From positions 1-40,641 of the forward strand of contig VGSF01000035.1 in the NCBI GenBank assembly GCA_016875165.1: a stretch of DNA of 40,641 bases. The letters run 5' to 3'. The DNA comes from Deltaproteobacteria bacterium (GTDB taxonomy: Bacteria > Desulfobacterota > SM23-61). Below are positions 15,497 to 23,770 of the stretch, one piece after another; position 1 is the first letter of the stretch, and every line of letters starts with the position of its first letter. A model generated the notes under the pieces. It did no database searches and had not been told where the DNA came from. It was given only the letters and a program-made list of their open reading frames with translations. Both the position numbers and the translations under genes were made by a program.

Positions 15497-16678
15497 ATGA
15501 GAGAAGTGGTCATTGTTAGCGCTGCCCGCACGGCAGTGGGAACCTTTGGTGGGGCGCTTAAAGACATTCTGGCAGTGGAACTGGGAAGGATTGCCGTGGA
15601 AGAAGCTTTGAAGCGGGCCAGGATCAAGCCTGAACAGGCGGAAGAAGTCATCCTGGGGAACGTGTTAACAGCAGGGCAAGGGCAGAATCCGGCGCGGCAG
15701 GTGCTCATCCGCTCGGGGATTCCCCAAGAAGTCCCGGCCACGACCATCAATAAGGTTTGTGCCTCGGGCCTGAAATCGGTTATGATGGCCGCCCAGGCCA
15801 TCAAGGCCGGCGACGCGGATATTGTCGTTGCCGGAGGGATAGAGTCCATGAGCCAGGCCCCTTTTTTACTGCCGGGAGCGCGCTGGGGATACAGGATGAA
15901 CGATGGGCCCCTGGTGGACGGAATGATTCATGACGGCCTGCTGGACATCTTCAACCGCTATCATATGGGCGTCACCGCCGAAAACGTAGCCGAAAGGTTC
16001 GGAGTTACCCGGCAGGATCAGGATGCCTTCGCCTTGAGCAGCCAGCAAAAAGCCGGGAAGGCAATTAAAGAAGGAAGGTTCAAGGATGAAATCGTTCCCG
16101 TGCCCATCCCCCAGAAAAAAGGGAACCCGGTTATTTTCGATACGGATGAGCACCCCCGCCCAGGCACAACCATGGAAGCTCTGACCGGACTCCGGCCGGC
16201 CTTCAAGAAGGATGGAACGGTTACGGCCGGCAACGCCTCGGGAATCAACGACGGCGCAGCAGCCGTAGTAGTCATGTCAGGGGAAAAAGTTAGGGCGCTT
16301 GGCCTTGAGCCCATAGCCCTGATCAAGGCTTATGCCACGGCCGGTGTGGCTCCGGATATCATGGGCACAGGTCCGGTTCCGGCCAGTGAGAAAGCCCTGG
16401 CCCGGGCCGGGTTGACCGTGAAAGACCTGGACCTGGTGGAAGCCAACGAAGCCTTTGCCGCCCAGGCTGTCTATGTCAGCCGGATGATGGGCTGGGACCT
16501 GGAAAAGGTGAATGTCAACGGCGGAGCGATTGCCCTGGGCCATCCCATCGGAGCCAGCGGAGCGCGTATTCTGGTTACGCTGCTCTTCGAGATGAAAAAG
16601 CGCCAGGCGCGTTATGGACTGGCCACTCTTTGCGTTGGCGGAGGCATGGGCGGGGCCATGGTTGTGGAAAGAATCTAA
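15497..16678 (+). CDS. Acetyl-CoA C-acetyltransferase (thiolase II)
   Basis: Cleaves acetoacetyl-CoA with CoA to two acetyl-CoA, or condenses in reverse. The ATG at 15497 is chosen because GGAGGAAAAT precedes it and the protein begins [20 protein letters not shown], the family N-terminus; the longer frame adds 26 residues from repeat DNA. The 393 residues carry nucleophile Cys88 ([16 protein letters not shown]), NEAFAAQ (317-323), His349 ([16 protein letters not shown]) and Cys379 ([10 protein letters not shown]). All catalytic residues are present. It follows abfD and an acyl-CoA dehydrogenase on the same strand. truA starts 11 bp after its stop, so the two are probably cotranscribed. Confidence 0.95.
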   Translation: MREVVIVSAARTAVGTFGGALKDILAVELGRIAVEEALKRARIKPEQAEEVILGNVLTAGQGQNPARQVLIRSGIPQEVPATTINKVCASGLKSVMMAAQAIKAGDADIVVAGGIESMSQAPFLLPGARWGYRMNDGPLVDGMIHDGLLDIFNRYHMGVTAENVAERFGVTRQDQDAFALSSQQKAGKAIKEGRFKDEIVPVPIPQKKGNPVIFDTDEHPRPGTTMEALTGLRPAFKKDGTVTAGNASGINDGAAAVVVMSGEKVRALGLEPIALIKAYATAGVAPDIMGTGPVPASEKALARAGLTVKDLDLVEANEAFAAQAVYVSRMMGWDLEKVNVNGGAIALGHPIGASGARILVTLLFEMKKRQARYGLATLCVGGGMGGAMVVERI

Positions 16679-16689
16679 AGAATAAATTG

Positions 16690-17427
16690 ATGCGCAACAT
16701 TAAGTTCCTGATCGAATATGATGGGACGAATTACCACGGTTGGCAGGTTCAACCCAATGCCCTGACCATCCAGGAGGTCATCGAAAAGAAAATAGAGATA
16801 ATGACTAAGCAGCGTGTTCGCCTGATAGCTTCCGGAAGGACGGATGCCGGCGTTCACGCGCTGGGTCAGGTGGCCAACTTCAAGACCTCTTCTTCAATCC
16901 CGCCGGATGGTTTTCTCCGTGGTCTCAAGAGCCTCCTTCCCTCTGACATCATCATCAAATCCGTCGAAGAAGCGGATGAACATTTCCATGCCCAATTCGG
17001 GGCCAAACGAAAAACCTACCTTTATGTGATCCTCAACCAGGAACTCCCTTCGGCCATCTTTCGCAATTACTCCTGGCATATTCCCGCGCCGCTGGAGGTA
17101 AGGGCCATGCAGGATGCCGCCAGAAATCTTTTGGGGAGGCAGGATTTTTCATCATTCCAGGCTGCCGACCCGGATCCAACTGAACCGGTAAGGGAAGTTT
17201 TTAAGGCGGAATGGTTTGTAAAAAAAAAGGTTTTCCTCCACTTCACCATCGAAGCCGATGGATTTTTAAAGCATATGGTGCGTAACATCGTGGGAACGCT
17301 GGTGAATGTCGGTCGAGGAAAGATTACCAGGGAAGATTTCCAGAAAATTCAGAAAGCTCTGGACCGTCGTCAAGCGGGCATTACAGCCCCTCCCCAGGGG
17401 CTTTTCTTGCTTGAGGTAAAATACTGA
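16690..17427 (+). CDS. truA: tRNA pseudouridine(38-40) synthase TruA
   Basis: Converts uridines 38-40 of the tRNA anticodon arm to pseudouridine. The start at 16690 gives MRNIKFLIEYDGTNYHGWQV, the standard TruA beginning; an upstream in-frame ATG lies inside the thiolase gene. The 245-residue length is normal. Catalytic Asp lies in LIASGRTDAGVHALGQVANF. Also visible are the RKTYLYVI and FLKHMVRNIVGTLVNVGRGK blocks. It begins 11 bp after the thiolase stop, a functionally unrelated but probably cotranscribed neighbour. Confidence 0.96.
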   Translation: MRNIKFLIEYDGTNYHGWQVQPNALTIQEVIEKKIEIMTKQRVRLIASGRTDAGVHALGQVANFKTSSSIPPDGFLRGLKSLLPSDIIIKSVEEADEHFHAQFGAKRKTYLYVILNQELPSAIFRNYSWHIPAPLEVRAMQDAARNLLGRQDFSSFQAADPDPTEPVREVFKAEWFVKKKVFLHFTIEADGFLKHMVRNIVGTLVNVGRGKITREDFQKIQKALDRRQAGITAPPQGLFLLEVKY

Positions 17428-17544
17428 AAAACTTGCCATCTTCTCCCCTCGGTGCTATAAAAGTTATACATCTTTTTACCGCAGAGAACGCTGAGAGCGC
17501 AGAGATAAATAGAATTTTAAGGGCGAACCCCTAAACAAATTTGA

Positions 17545-17652
17545 GGATCTCGTAAAAAGTCGTCACTCCGGTGAAAACCGGAGTCCAGAGAACTTATAAC
17601 TATTTGAAAGAACCGTCCGCCTGAGGCGGACGGCTTTCGCCGGAATGACAAA
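17545..17652. repeat. Family A element, copy A3, right end missing
   Basis: Starts GGATCTCGTAAAAAGTCGTC, then the CACTCCGGTGAAAACCGGAG hairpin, a CCGTCCGCCTGAGGCGGACGG palindrome-like insert and GGCTTTCGCCGGAATGACAA. No right terminal repeat is found before the next gene. Immediately upstream (17479-17507) is a CGCAGAG-type repeat fragment. Confidence 0.65.
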
Positions 17653-17759
17653 AAGACGCCAAGCGTTAAGCGCAAGGGAAAAGGCTCCTTGTCAAAAGAT
17701 AAAAGCAACTCACAACTTACGACTCACCACTAACGGATCATTAAGGAGGGAATTCTAAA

Positions 17760-19286
17760 ATGTTTAAACAAGCGCATTTAGGAAAATGGGCCGGACTTTT
17801 TCCGATCTTCTTCATCCTGGTTTTTGGGGGAATCCTTTCCGGGGAAGCATTAGCGCAAAAGCCAACCCCTGGAGGGACGCTGACCATTGCCATGTCAGCC
17901 GAACCCCTGGGTCTGGATCCGACAACGAACCCGGCGTCCGCCATCAAGCGGGTGGTCCACTACAACATCCTGGAAAGTCTGGTCAAGGTTGACCGCAATG
18001 GAAAAGTGGTTCCCGCCCTGGCCAAAAGCTTTAAAATTTCCAGCGACGGGAAAGAATATACCTTCATTCTCCAGCAGGGGATCAAGTTCCACGACGGGAA
18101 ACCCTTAACCGCCGAAGACGTAAAGTATTCTTTCGAAAGGCTTTTAGACCCCAAGACGGCCGCGACCAACCGGAAATATTACGCGGGGATCGAAGCTATC
18201 CAGGTCATCGATCCTTTGACCGTTAAGTTTAAAGTTAAAAAATTCGACTCCAATCTCCTTTTTAATTTAGCCCGGGGGGATGCCGTGATTGTTTCCCAGC
18301 AGACAGCGGACCGCCTGAAAAGCCAGCCAATCGGAACCGGCCCCTTCAAGCTGGCCGAATGGAAACGGGGAGACAGCGTGACCATGGTGCGTAATCCTGA
18401 TTATTTCCTGAAGGGAATTCCCTACCTGGACAAGGTGATTTTTAAATTTATTCCCGACCCCAGCGCCCAATTGGCGGCTCTCCGCGCGGGCGACCTAGAT
18501 GTAATCTCCTATGACCTTTCCCCGGAGAACGCTCCGGCCCTGGAGAAAGACCCGCGCTTTAAAGTGCTCAAAGGGCACACCACCACGGATGTAATCATGG
18601 CCATGAACAACTCCCGCAAACCCTTCAATGATCCCCGGGTGCGCCAGGCCATCACCCTGGCTATTGACCGCAAGGCCGTAATGGAGGGGGCCGTGGCCGG
18701 ATACGGAACGCCCATCGGCACTCATATGGACCCGACCAACCCATACTATATTGATCTTTCAGGCCTCCATCCCTACAATCCGGAAAAAGCCAGAAGGCTC
18801 CTGGCCGAAGCCGGGTATCCGAATGGATTCGAAGCCGTGATCAAGCTCCCCGAACCTTACGCCTATGCTAGGAGATCGGGGGAGATTATCGCCGATCAAC
18901 TTTCCAGGGTGGGCATCAAGCTCACTATTGAAGTCATCCAGTGGGGCCAATGGATTGACCGGGTTTTCAGGAATGCGGATTATGAGCTTACGGTCATCGG
19001 CCATGCCGAACCTTTCGACATCGAAATCTACGGGCGGCCGGATTATTACTTCCGTTACAACAATCCGAAATTCCAGGAGCTTATGAAGAGAGCTGAAGAG
19101 GAGATGAAAGAGGAGGCCCGGAAGAAAATTTATGCGGAGGCCCAGCGCATGCTGGCCGATGATTTTGTCAATGCCTACCTCTTTGTCTATCCGGCCCTGC
19201 CCGCGATGAAAAAAGAGGTGATGAACTGGTGGCAGGATTATCCCACGATCGCCGCGGACGCTTCGGAAGTTTACCTGCAGAAATAA
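17760..19286 (+). CDS. ABC transporter substrate-binding protein, family 5 (peptide/nickel type)
   Basis: Periplasmic receptor of a Dpp/Opp-like ABC importer. The 508 residues begin with a signal peptide (hydrophobic stretch about 11-27, cleavage near SGEALAQ). The mature protein has the SBP_bac_5 pattern: GGTLTIAMSAEPLGLDPTTN, ILESLVKVDRNGKVVPALAK, FHDGKPLTAEDVKYSFERLL, PIGTGPFKLAEWKRGDS and FNDPRVRQAITLAIDRKAV. AAGGAGGG lies 8 bases before the ATG. Two matching permeases follow on the same strand but after a 518-bp gap filled by repeats. Ligand (peptide, opine, sugar, glutathione-like or other) cannot be told from sequence. Confidence 0.93.
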   Translation: MFKQAHLGKWAGLFPIFFILVFGGILSGEALAQKPTPGGTLTIAMSAEPLGLDPTTNPASAIKRVVHYNILESLVKVDRNGKVVPALAKSFKISSDGKEYTFILQQGIKFHDGKPLTAEDVKYSFERLLDPKTAATNRKYYAGIEAIQVIDPLTVKFKVKKFDSNLLFNLARGDAVIVSQQTADRLKSQPIGTGPFKLAEWKRGDSVTMVRNPDYFLKGIPYLDKVIFKFIPDPSAQLAALRAGDLDVISYDLSPENAPALEKDPRFKVLKGHTTTDVIMAMNNSRKPFNDPRVRQAITLAIDRKAVMEGAVAGYGTPIGTHMDPTNPYYIDLSGLHPYNPEKARRLLAEAGYPNGFEAVIKLPEPYAYARRSGEIIADQLSRVGIKLTIEVIQWGQWIDRVFRNADYELTVIGHAEPFDIEIYGRPDYYFRYNNPKFQELMKRAEEEMKEEARKKIYAEAQRMLADDFVNAYLFVYPALPAMKKEVMNWWQDYPTIAADASEVYLQK

Positions 19287-19331
19287 AGAATAATGGGACG
19301 CGGATCAACGCAGAAAAAACGGATATTAAAT

Positions 19332-19461
19332 GAGCCTCTTGCAAAAGTATTTTTTGTGGTTCGCCAAGCTCACCACGAACGGAAAAACTAAATAATTTCA
19401 ACCTAAGCCCGTTCACCCTGAGCCTGTCGAAGGGTAAATTACGGACTTTTGCAAGAAGCTC
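19332..19461. repeat. Family C inverted-repeat element, copy C3 (uninterrupted)
   Basis: 130 bp, ends GAGCCTCTTGCAAAAGT and ACTTTTGCAAGAAGCTC (inverted repeats with one mismatch). Flanked on both sides by AAAT, a 4-bp target duplication. Serves as the reference for the nested insertion in C2. Confidence 0.8.
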
Positions 19462-19486
19462 AAATAAAAAAGAAATTAAAGATTTT

Positions 19487-19752
19487 GGATCAGTTTAGCG
19501 ATTTGAAAAAATGGTATAAAAGCCTTTGTTGAGGGCCGGGGGTTAGAGCGGAACGCGCCGGAAGCATCGGTTGGGTTTCCGCTTGGCCACGAGGACAAAA
19601 GATCTTTTCCTACGGAGGAGGCGGGGGTTCTTGCCCGCCCCATATGCGGAGAAATAAGCGCCTTATGATTCCAAGCGTTACGCTCTGGCCCCCGGCCCCT
19701 GGAACCCCTTGGCCCTTACAACACACCTTTTTACAAAGCGCTAAAGTGTTAC
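19487..19752. repeat. Family B inverted-repeat element, copy B4
   Basis: 266 bp, closely similar to B1 along its whole length, from GGATCAGTTTAGCG (decayed left tip) to GCTAAAGTGTTAC. Flanked by AAGATTTT (19479-19486) and AAAATTTT (19753-19760), an 8-bp target duplication with one mismatch. It lies between the binding-protein gene and its permease, 52 bp before the permease start. Confidence 0.85.
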
Positions 19753-19804
19753 AAAATTTTATTATCTGCGGTTATCGGCGTAAATCTGCGTCCAATGAAC
19801 TCCT

Positions 19805-20770
19805 ATGTTCGCTTTTTTCGGCAAACGCATCCTCATATTGACCGCCACTCTGCTCCTGGTTTCCGGGATGATCTTTCTTGTCCTTAAGGTCATCCCGGGA
19901 GATCCGGCCCAGATCATCTTAGGGGTTCAGGCCACCCCTGAAAATTTGAAAGAGCTACGCCATAAATTGGGGCTGGACCTGCCCCTGACAGTCCAGTACT
20001 GGAATTGGCTAAGCGCTTTGGTCCGGGGAGATTTTGGCCGGTCGATTACCTATGATGTTCCTATCAGCGCCCTGATTGCATCCCGCCTGACCGTAACAAT
20101 CCCGCTGGCCATTCTGTCTATCTTTTTTGCGGTGGTTTTATCCGTGCCTCTGGGCATTTATGCGGCCACTCATCGCAACCAACCGGGGGATTACGGGGTG
20201 ATGGTTTTTTCCCAGATTGGCCTGGCCATCCCGGCCTTCTGGGCGGGAATTCTTCTTATCCTATTCTTTGCCGTCCACCTGCAATGGTTTTCAGCCGGAG
20301 GGTTCAAATCCTGGACGGAAACCCCGCTGGGGGCCCTGAAGTCATTGCTGCTTCCGGCTCTTTCTCTCGGGCTCATTCGGGCCGCTGTGCTGGCCCGGCT
20401 CACCCGTTCCTGCATGCTTGAGGCCCTGGGGGAGGATTACATCCGCACTGCCCGTTCCAAAGGCCTGGCCGAAAAAATAGTGGTGTACAAACACGCCCTG
20501 CGCAACGCTCTGATTCCGGTGGTAACCATCATCGGCCTGCAGATGGGGGAACTTCTTGCCGGAGCCATCGTGATCGAGAATGTCTTCAACTTACCGGGAC
20601 TGGGCCGGCTAGTTTTCCTGGCCATCGGGCAGCGGGATTTGCCTGTTGTTCAGGGGGTTAGTTTGCTGATTGCTTTCTTTATCGTAATAGTGAACTTCGG
20701 GGTCGATGTGCTTTATGGGGTCGTTGATCCGCGGATTCGCCTGGGGGATGGCAAGGAGTTAAGGGGTTGA
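19805..20770 (+). CDS. ABC transporter permease, DppB/OppB-like
   Basis: Inner-membrane channel subunit of the peptide-type importer. The 321 residues have six predicted membrane helices (about 9-30, 97-119, 134-158, 176-195, 233-255 and 280-303). The binding-protein-dependent transport signature is EALGEDYIRTARSKGLAE with the following ALRNALIPVVTIIGLQ. The N-terminal half contains the family block VIPGDPAQIILGVQATPENL. No good ribosome binding site precedes the ATG; the upstream sequence is the repeat fragment ending at 19793. The downstream permease overlaps it by four bases. Confidence 0.92.
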   Translation: MFAFFGKRILILTATLLLVSGMIFLVLKVIPGDPAQIILGVQATPENLKELRHKLGLDLPLTVQYWNWLSALVRGDFGRSITYDVPISALIASRLTVTIPLAILSIFFAVVLSVPLGIYAATHRNQPGDYGVMVFSQIGLAIPAFWAGILLILFFAVHLQWFSAGGFKSWTETPLGALKSLLLPALSLGLIRAAVLARLTRSCMLEALGEDYIRTARSKGLAEKIVVYKHALRNALIPVVTIIGLQMGELLAGAIVIENVFNLPGLGRLVFLAIGQRDLPVVQGVSLLIAFFIVIVNFGVDVLYGVVDPRIRLGDGKELRG

Positions 20771-21594
20771 GGCGGGCGTTTCGGAACATGAATTTGGTCG
20801 TGGGAGGAATTCTGGTCATGGCCATAGTGGTCACGGCCTTCCTCAGCGTTTTCTATACTCCCCATGATCCCAACCGCATGAACCTTTCCAAACGGTTCCA
20901 GCCTCCTGGCCCCGCTAATTTTTTAGGAACAGATCAGTACGGCCGGGACATCCTGAGCCGGGTGATGAAAGGAGCGGTAAATTCCCTCGTCGTCGGCTGG
21001 GTGGCTGTGGGGATCGGCATGGGGTTTGGAGTTTTGCTGGGTTCTCTGGCGGCATATTGGAGGGGTTGGAAGGATGAAGGGGTCATGCGGCTGGCAGATG
21101 TTTTGTATGGTTTCCCGGCGGTTCTCAGCGCCATATTGGTCACTTCCTCCTTCGGCCCGGGAATCATCAACAGCATGGTGGCTATCGGGATATTCAACAT
21201 CCCTATTTTCGCTCGTCTCACCCGGGGAGCGTCCCTCTCGGTTTGGCAAAGAGATTACGTAACTTCGGCCCGGGCCATTGGGCAAACGAATAAAGCGATC
21301 ATCTGGCGCACTATTTTGCCGAATACCCTTTCTCCTTTGATCGTGCAGGGCACGGTGCAGTTGGCCATCGCCATCCTCGCGGAGGCGGCGCTGAGTTACC
21401 TCGGCCTGGGAACCCAACCTCCCCATGCCAGTTGGGGCCGAATGCTGGCCGAGGCCCAAACCTTCATGGAAATCTCTCCCCGGCTGGCCATATTCCCCGG
21501 CCTGGCCATTGCTGTGGCGGTGCTGGGATTCAATTTGCTGGGGGATGGACTCCGAGATCTGCTGGATCCGAAATTGACCGAGGCCAGGCGATAA
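20767..21594 (+). CDS. ABC transporter permease, DppC/OppC-like
   Basis: Second membrane subunit of the importer, 275 residues, starting at a TTG that overlaps the stop of the first permease (TTGA), with AAGGGG just before. Family blocks: YTPHDPNRMNLSKRFQPPGP, NFLGTDQYGRDILSRVMKGA and the transport signature ARAIGQTNKAIIWRTILPN. About six hydrophobic segments are visible. DppD/DppF-type ATPases normally follow; here the next gene is an aminotransferase, so the ATPases must be elsewhere, shared or lost. Confidence 0.92.
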   Translation: MRRAFRNMNLVVGGILVMAIVVTAFLSVFYTPHDPNRMNLSKRFQPPGPANFLGTDQYGRDILSRVMKGAVNSLVVGWVAVGIGMGFGVLLGSLAAYWRGWKDEGVMRLADVLYGFPAVLSAILVTSSFGPGIINSMVAIGIFNIPIFARLTRGASLSVWQRDYVTSARAIGQTNKAIIWRTILPNTLSPLIVQGTVQLAIAILAEAALSYLGLGTQPPHASWGRMLAEAQTFMEISPRLAIFPGLAIAVAVLGFNLLGDGLRDLLDPKLTEARR

Positions 21595-21603
21595 AGAGTT
21601 TGG

Positions 21604-21691
21604 GGGACGTTGTTGACTAACTTAAGTAAGTTTCGGATCTTCAAAACAAAATCTGAGAGATGATAATACTTAAGCTTCTCAACAACGTCCC
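21604..21691. repeat. Family E short inverted-repeat element
   Basis: 88 bp with a perfect 13-bp inverted repeat GGGACGTTGTTGA / TCAACAACGTCCC and inner ACTTAAGTA arms. The end ACAACGTCCC is shared with the sequence just after the transposase tail at 173-188. It begins 10 bp after the permease stop. It could act as a transcript-end hairpin but lacks a T-run. Confidence 0.7.
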
Positions 21692-21870
21692 GTAATTCTA
21701 TTCTATTGACATTTTATCTGGCCAGATTGTAAACAACGGTAAAAGAAAATTAGTGTGGCCGATCAGAAAATAGTAGAATATATCAAAGCCGCTACAGGGA
21801 GTTAAGCGAAAGGCTGTTGCGCTCTCCAAAATGGTGGTTCCGCAAAATTTCAAATATGTTTGGCTATATT

Positions 21871-22025
21871 TGATGATCTCGTAAAAAATCGGCAGAAGAG
21901 TCCTTGCGAGCGAAAGCGAAGCAATCTCGTTTTTATAAGTCCTTGAAAATAGGGGATTGCTTCGTCGTACCGCATTGGCGGAACTCCTCGCAATGACGAA
22001 AACGGAACTTTTTACGAGTTCATCA
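21871..22025. repeat. Family A element, copy A4, with a different interior
   Basis: Ends TGATGATCTCGTAAAAAATC and ACTTTTTACGAGTTCATCA match the other A copies. The interior is instead the GCGAGCGAAAGCGAAGCAAT / GGGATTGCTTCGTCG / CTCCTCGCAATGACG type of hairpin. It lies just upstream of the aminotransferase operon. Between 21692 and 21870 nothing is recognised. Confidence 0.75.
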
Positions 22026-22042
22026 TAATTTAGGGAGGAAAA

Positions 22043-23386
22043 ATGGAATATGGTTATCCGCAAGGTCACGTCTTTTATCGAAAGATGGCCCATAAATATC
22101 CCTTGATCACCCGGGGAGAGGGGGTCTATCTTTACGACGAGAAAGGGAAACGATACCTCGATGGATCCGGCGGGGCCCTGGTCGTAAACATCGGGCACGG
22201 TCAGAGAGAAATTTCTCAAGCGGTCATTGATCAGATGAATCAGGTTGGCTATGTGCATGGCACGCAGTTTACCACCCGCTCCGTCGAAGAATATGCCGAT
22301 GCCCTGGCGGAGATTCTTCCGGCAGGAATGGATAAGATATATTTCCTCTCCGGAGGCTCCGAAGCCGTGGAAGGGGCCATAAAACTGGCGCGGCAGTATT
22401 GTCTGGAATCCGGACAGCCTCAAAGGTGGCGGGTGGCTTCCCGATGGCACAGTTATCACGGCAATACTCTGGGATCTCTCTCCGTGACCGGCCGGATCGG
22501 CTCCAGAAAACCCTTTCTTCCTCTTTTACTCAACTTTCCTCATTTCCCGCCGCCTTATTGTTACCGTTGTCCTTATGACCTGGTCTATCCGGAATGTAAT
22601 TTAAAATGCGCTAAGGCCCTGGAAAATCTGATCCAGGTGGAAGGGCCGGATACTATTTCAGGCGTCATTATGGAGCCAGTCATTGGGGCAACCGTGGGTG
22701 CGGTCGTGCCTCCCGACGGGTACCTTTCCCTGATTCAAGAGATTTGCCAACGCTACGGGACCCTCTACATTGATGACGAGGTGATGGCCGGAATGGGCCG
22801 GACCGGCAGGTGGTTTGCAGTCGAACACTTTGATGTTCAGCCGGACATCATGGTCGCTGGCAAGGGGATGAGCGGGGGATATTTTCCCCTTTCAGCGGTG
22901 ATCACCCGGGAGGAAATTGCCGAGCGGTTGCGAGAGAAGAGCGGCGGATTTACCCACGGCCATACTTTTTCCCATCATCCGGTGGCCTGCGCTGTTGGCC
23001 TGACCGTGATCCGTTATATTCAAAGAAATAATCTCGTTGAACAATGCCGGAAGCAGGGCGCATACCTCTTGCAAAAACTGGAAGAATTGAAATCGTTCCC
23101 GTTTGTAGGCGATGTGCGCGGCAAAGGGCTGATGACGGCCATCGAATTTGTGCGGGATAGAAAAACCAAAGAACCTTTCCCGCGTTCGGACAAATTTGCC
23201 GAAAAAGCAATCGACCTGGCCTTTCAAAACGGCCTTGTTCTTTACCCGGGGACGGGGTTTGTTGACGGAGTGAAAGGGGATATGGTCATGGTTGGTCCTC
23301 CTTTCATCATCGAAGAAAAACAGATCGATGAATTGATCGAGATTCTGAGAACAACTTTTTCCCGGATGGAGAGCATGGTTCAATGA
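22043..23386 (+). CDS. Class III PLP-dependent aminotransferase
   Basis: Transfers an amino group from an amine or omega-amino acid to a keto acid, leaving an aldehyde or keto acid. The 447 residues show GSGGALVVNIGHGQREI (41-57), the PLP phosphate region FLSGGSEAVEGAIKLARQY (101-119), WHSYHGNT, the Asp-containing LYIDDEVMAGMGRTGRW (241-257) and the Schiff-base lysine Lys274 in VAGKGMSGGYFPLSA. A four-cysteine insertion (Cys173, 176, 185, 189; CxxC-x8-CxxxC) could bind a metal and is also seen in some relatives. GGGAGGAAAA precedes the ATG. Its stop overlaps the ferredoxin start (ATGA). Substrate unknown; the aldehyde-oxidising enzyme in the same operon suggests an aldehyde product. Confidence 0.92.
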   Translation: MEYGYPQGHVFYRKMAHKYPLITRGEGVYLYDEKGKRYLDGSGGALVVNIGHGQREISQAVIDQMNQVGYVHGTQFTTRSVEEYADALAEILPAGMDKIYFLSGGSEAVEGAIKLARQYCLESGQPQRWRVASRWHSYHGNTLGSLSVTGRIGSRKPFLPLLLNFPHFPPPYCYRCPYDLVYPECNLKCAKALENLIQVEGPDTISGVIMEPVIGATVGAVVPPDGYLSLIQEICQRYGTLYIDDEVMAGMGRTGRWFAVEHFDVQPDIMVAGKGMSGGYFPLSAVITREEIAERLREKSGGFTHGHTFSHHPVACAVGLTVIRYIQRNNLVEQCRKQGAYLLQKLEELKSFPFVGDVRGKGLMTAIEFVRDRKTKEPFPRSDKFAEKAIDLAFQNGLVLYPGTGFVDGVKGDMVMVGPPFIIEEKQIDELIEILRTTFSRMESMVQ

Positions 23387-23769
23387 AAACTCTGGCATTA
23401 CACCACGAGAAATGCACGGGGTGTTCTCTTTGCCAGGTGATTTGCGGCCTGGCCCATTTTCAAGAGAACAACCCCAAAAAAGCAGCGCTCCGTATCGAGA
23501 GAAAATTCCCGGAACCCGGGACTTTCGAGATTCATGTATGCAACCAGTGCGGGCGCTGCCAGGAGGTTTGTCCCAGTGAGGCCATTGCCGAAAGAGGAGG
23601 GGTCTATAGAATCGATCCTGAGAAATGTGATTTTTGCGGGATTTGCCTGGAAGAATGCCCGCTGAAGGTCCTCTTCACCCACAAAGACTTTTCCTACCCC
23701 ATTAAATGCGACCTCTGCGGCGAGTGCGTATCCGTTTGCGCCCCGGGGGCGATCGAAGGGAGGGAATGA
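23383..23769 (+). CDS. Ferredoxin-like protein with four [4Fe-4S] cluster motifs
   Basis: Probable electron-transfer partner of the AOR encoded next. The 128 residues contain sixteen cysteines in four CxxCxxCxxxC motifs: Cys11/14/17/21, Cys53/56/59/63, Cys82/85/88/92 and Cys109/112/115/119, for example CNQCGRCQEVCPSEAI and CDLCGECVSVCAPGAI. Such HycB/AorB-like polyferredoxins accompany many bacterial AORs and pass electrons to ferredoxin or quinone-linked partners. It overlaps the aminotransferase by four bases and ends one base before the AOR start codon, so the three genes form one operon. No signal peptide; cytoplasmic. Confidence 0.93.
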   Translation: MKTLALHHEKCTGCSLCQVICGLAHFQENNPKKAALRIERKFPEPGTFEIHVCNQCGRCQEVCPSEAIAERGGVYRIDPEKCDFCGICLEECPLKVLFTHKDFSYPIKCDLCGECVSVCAPGAIEGRE

Positions 23770-23770
23770 G

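Larger units (their letters stand above)
19296..19793. repeat. Split GGACGCAGAT-type inverted repeat enclosing elements C3 and B4
   Basis: GGACGCGGATCAACGCAGA at 19296-19314 pairs (four mismatches in 19) with the segment ending AAATCTGCGTCC at 19793. A compact version of the same hairpin exists intact between livM and livH (29903-29986). Here the loop has been filled by two other elements (19332-19461 and 19487-19752). Confidence 0.55.

Noticed and set aside
21698..22459. 253-residue minus-strand ORF over the repeat and the start of the aminotransferase
   Set aside because: Crosses element A4 and the aminotransferase N-terminus antisense; no motifs.
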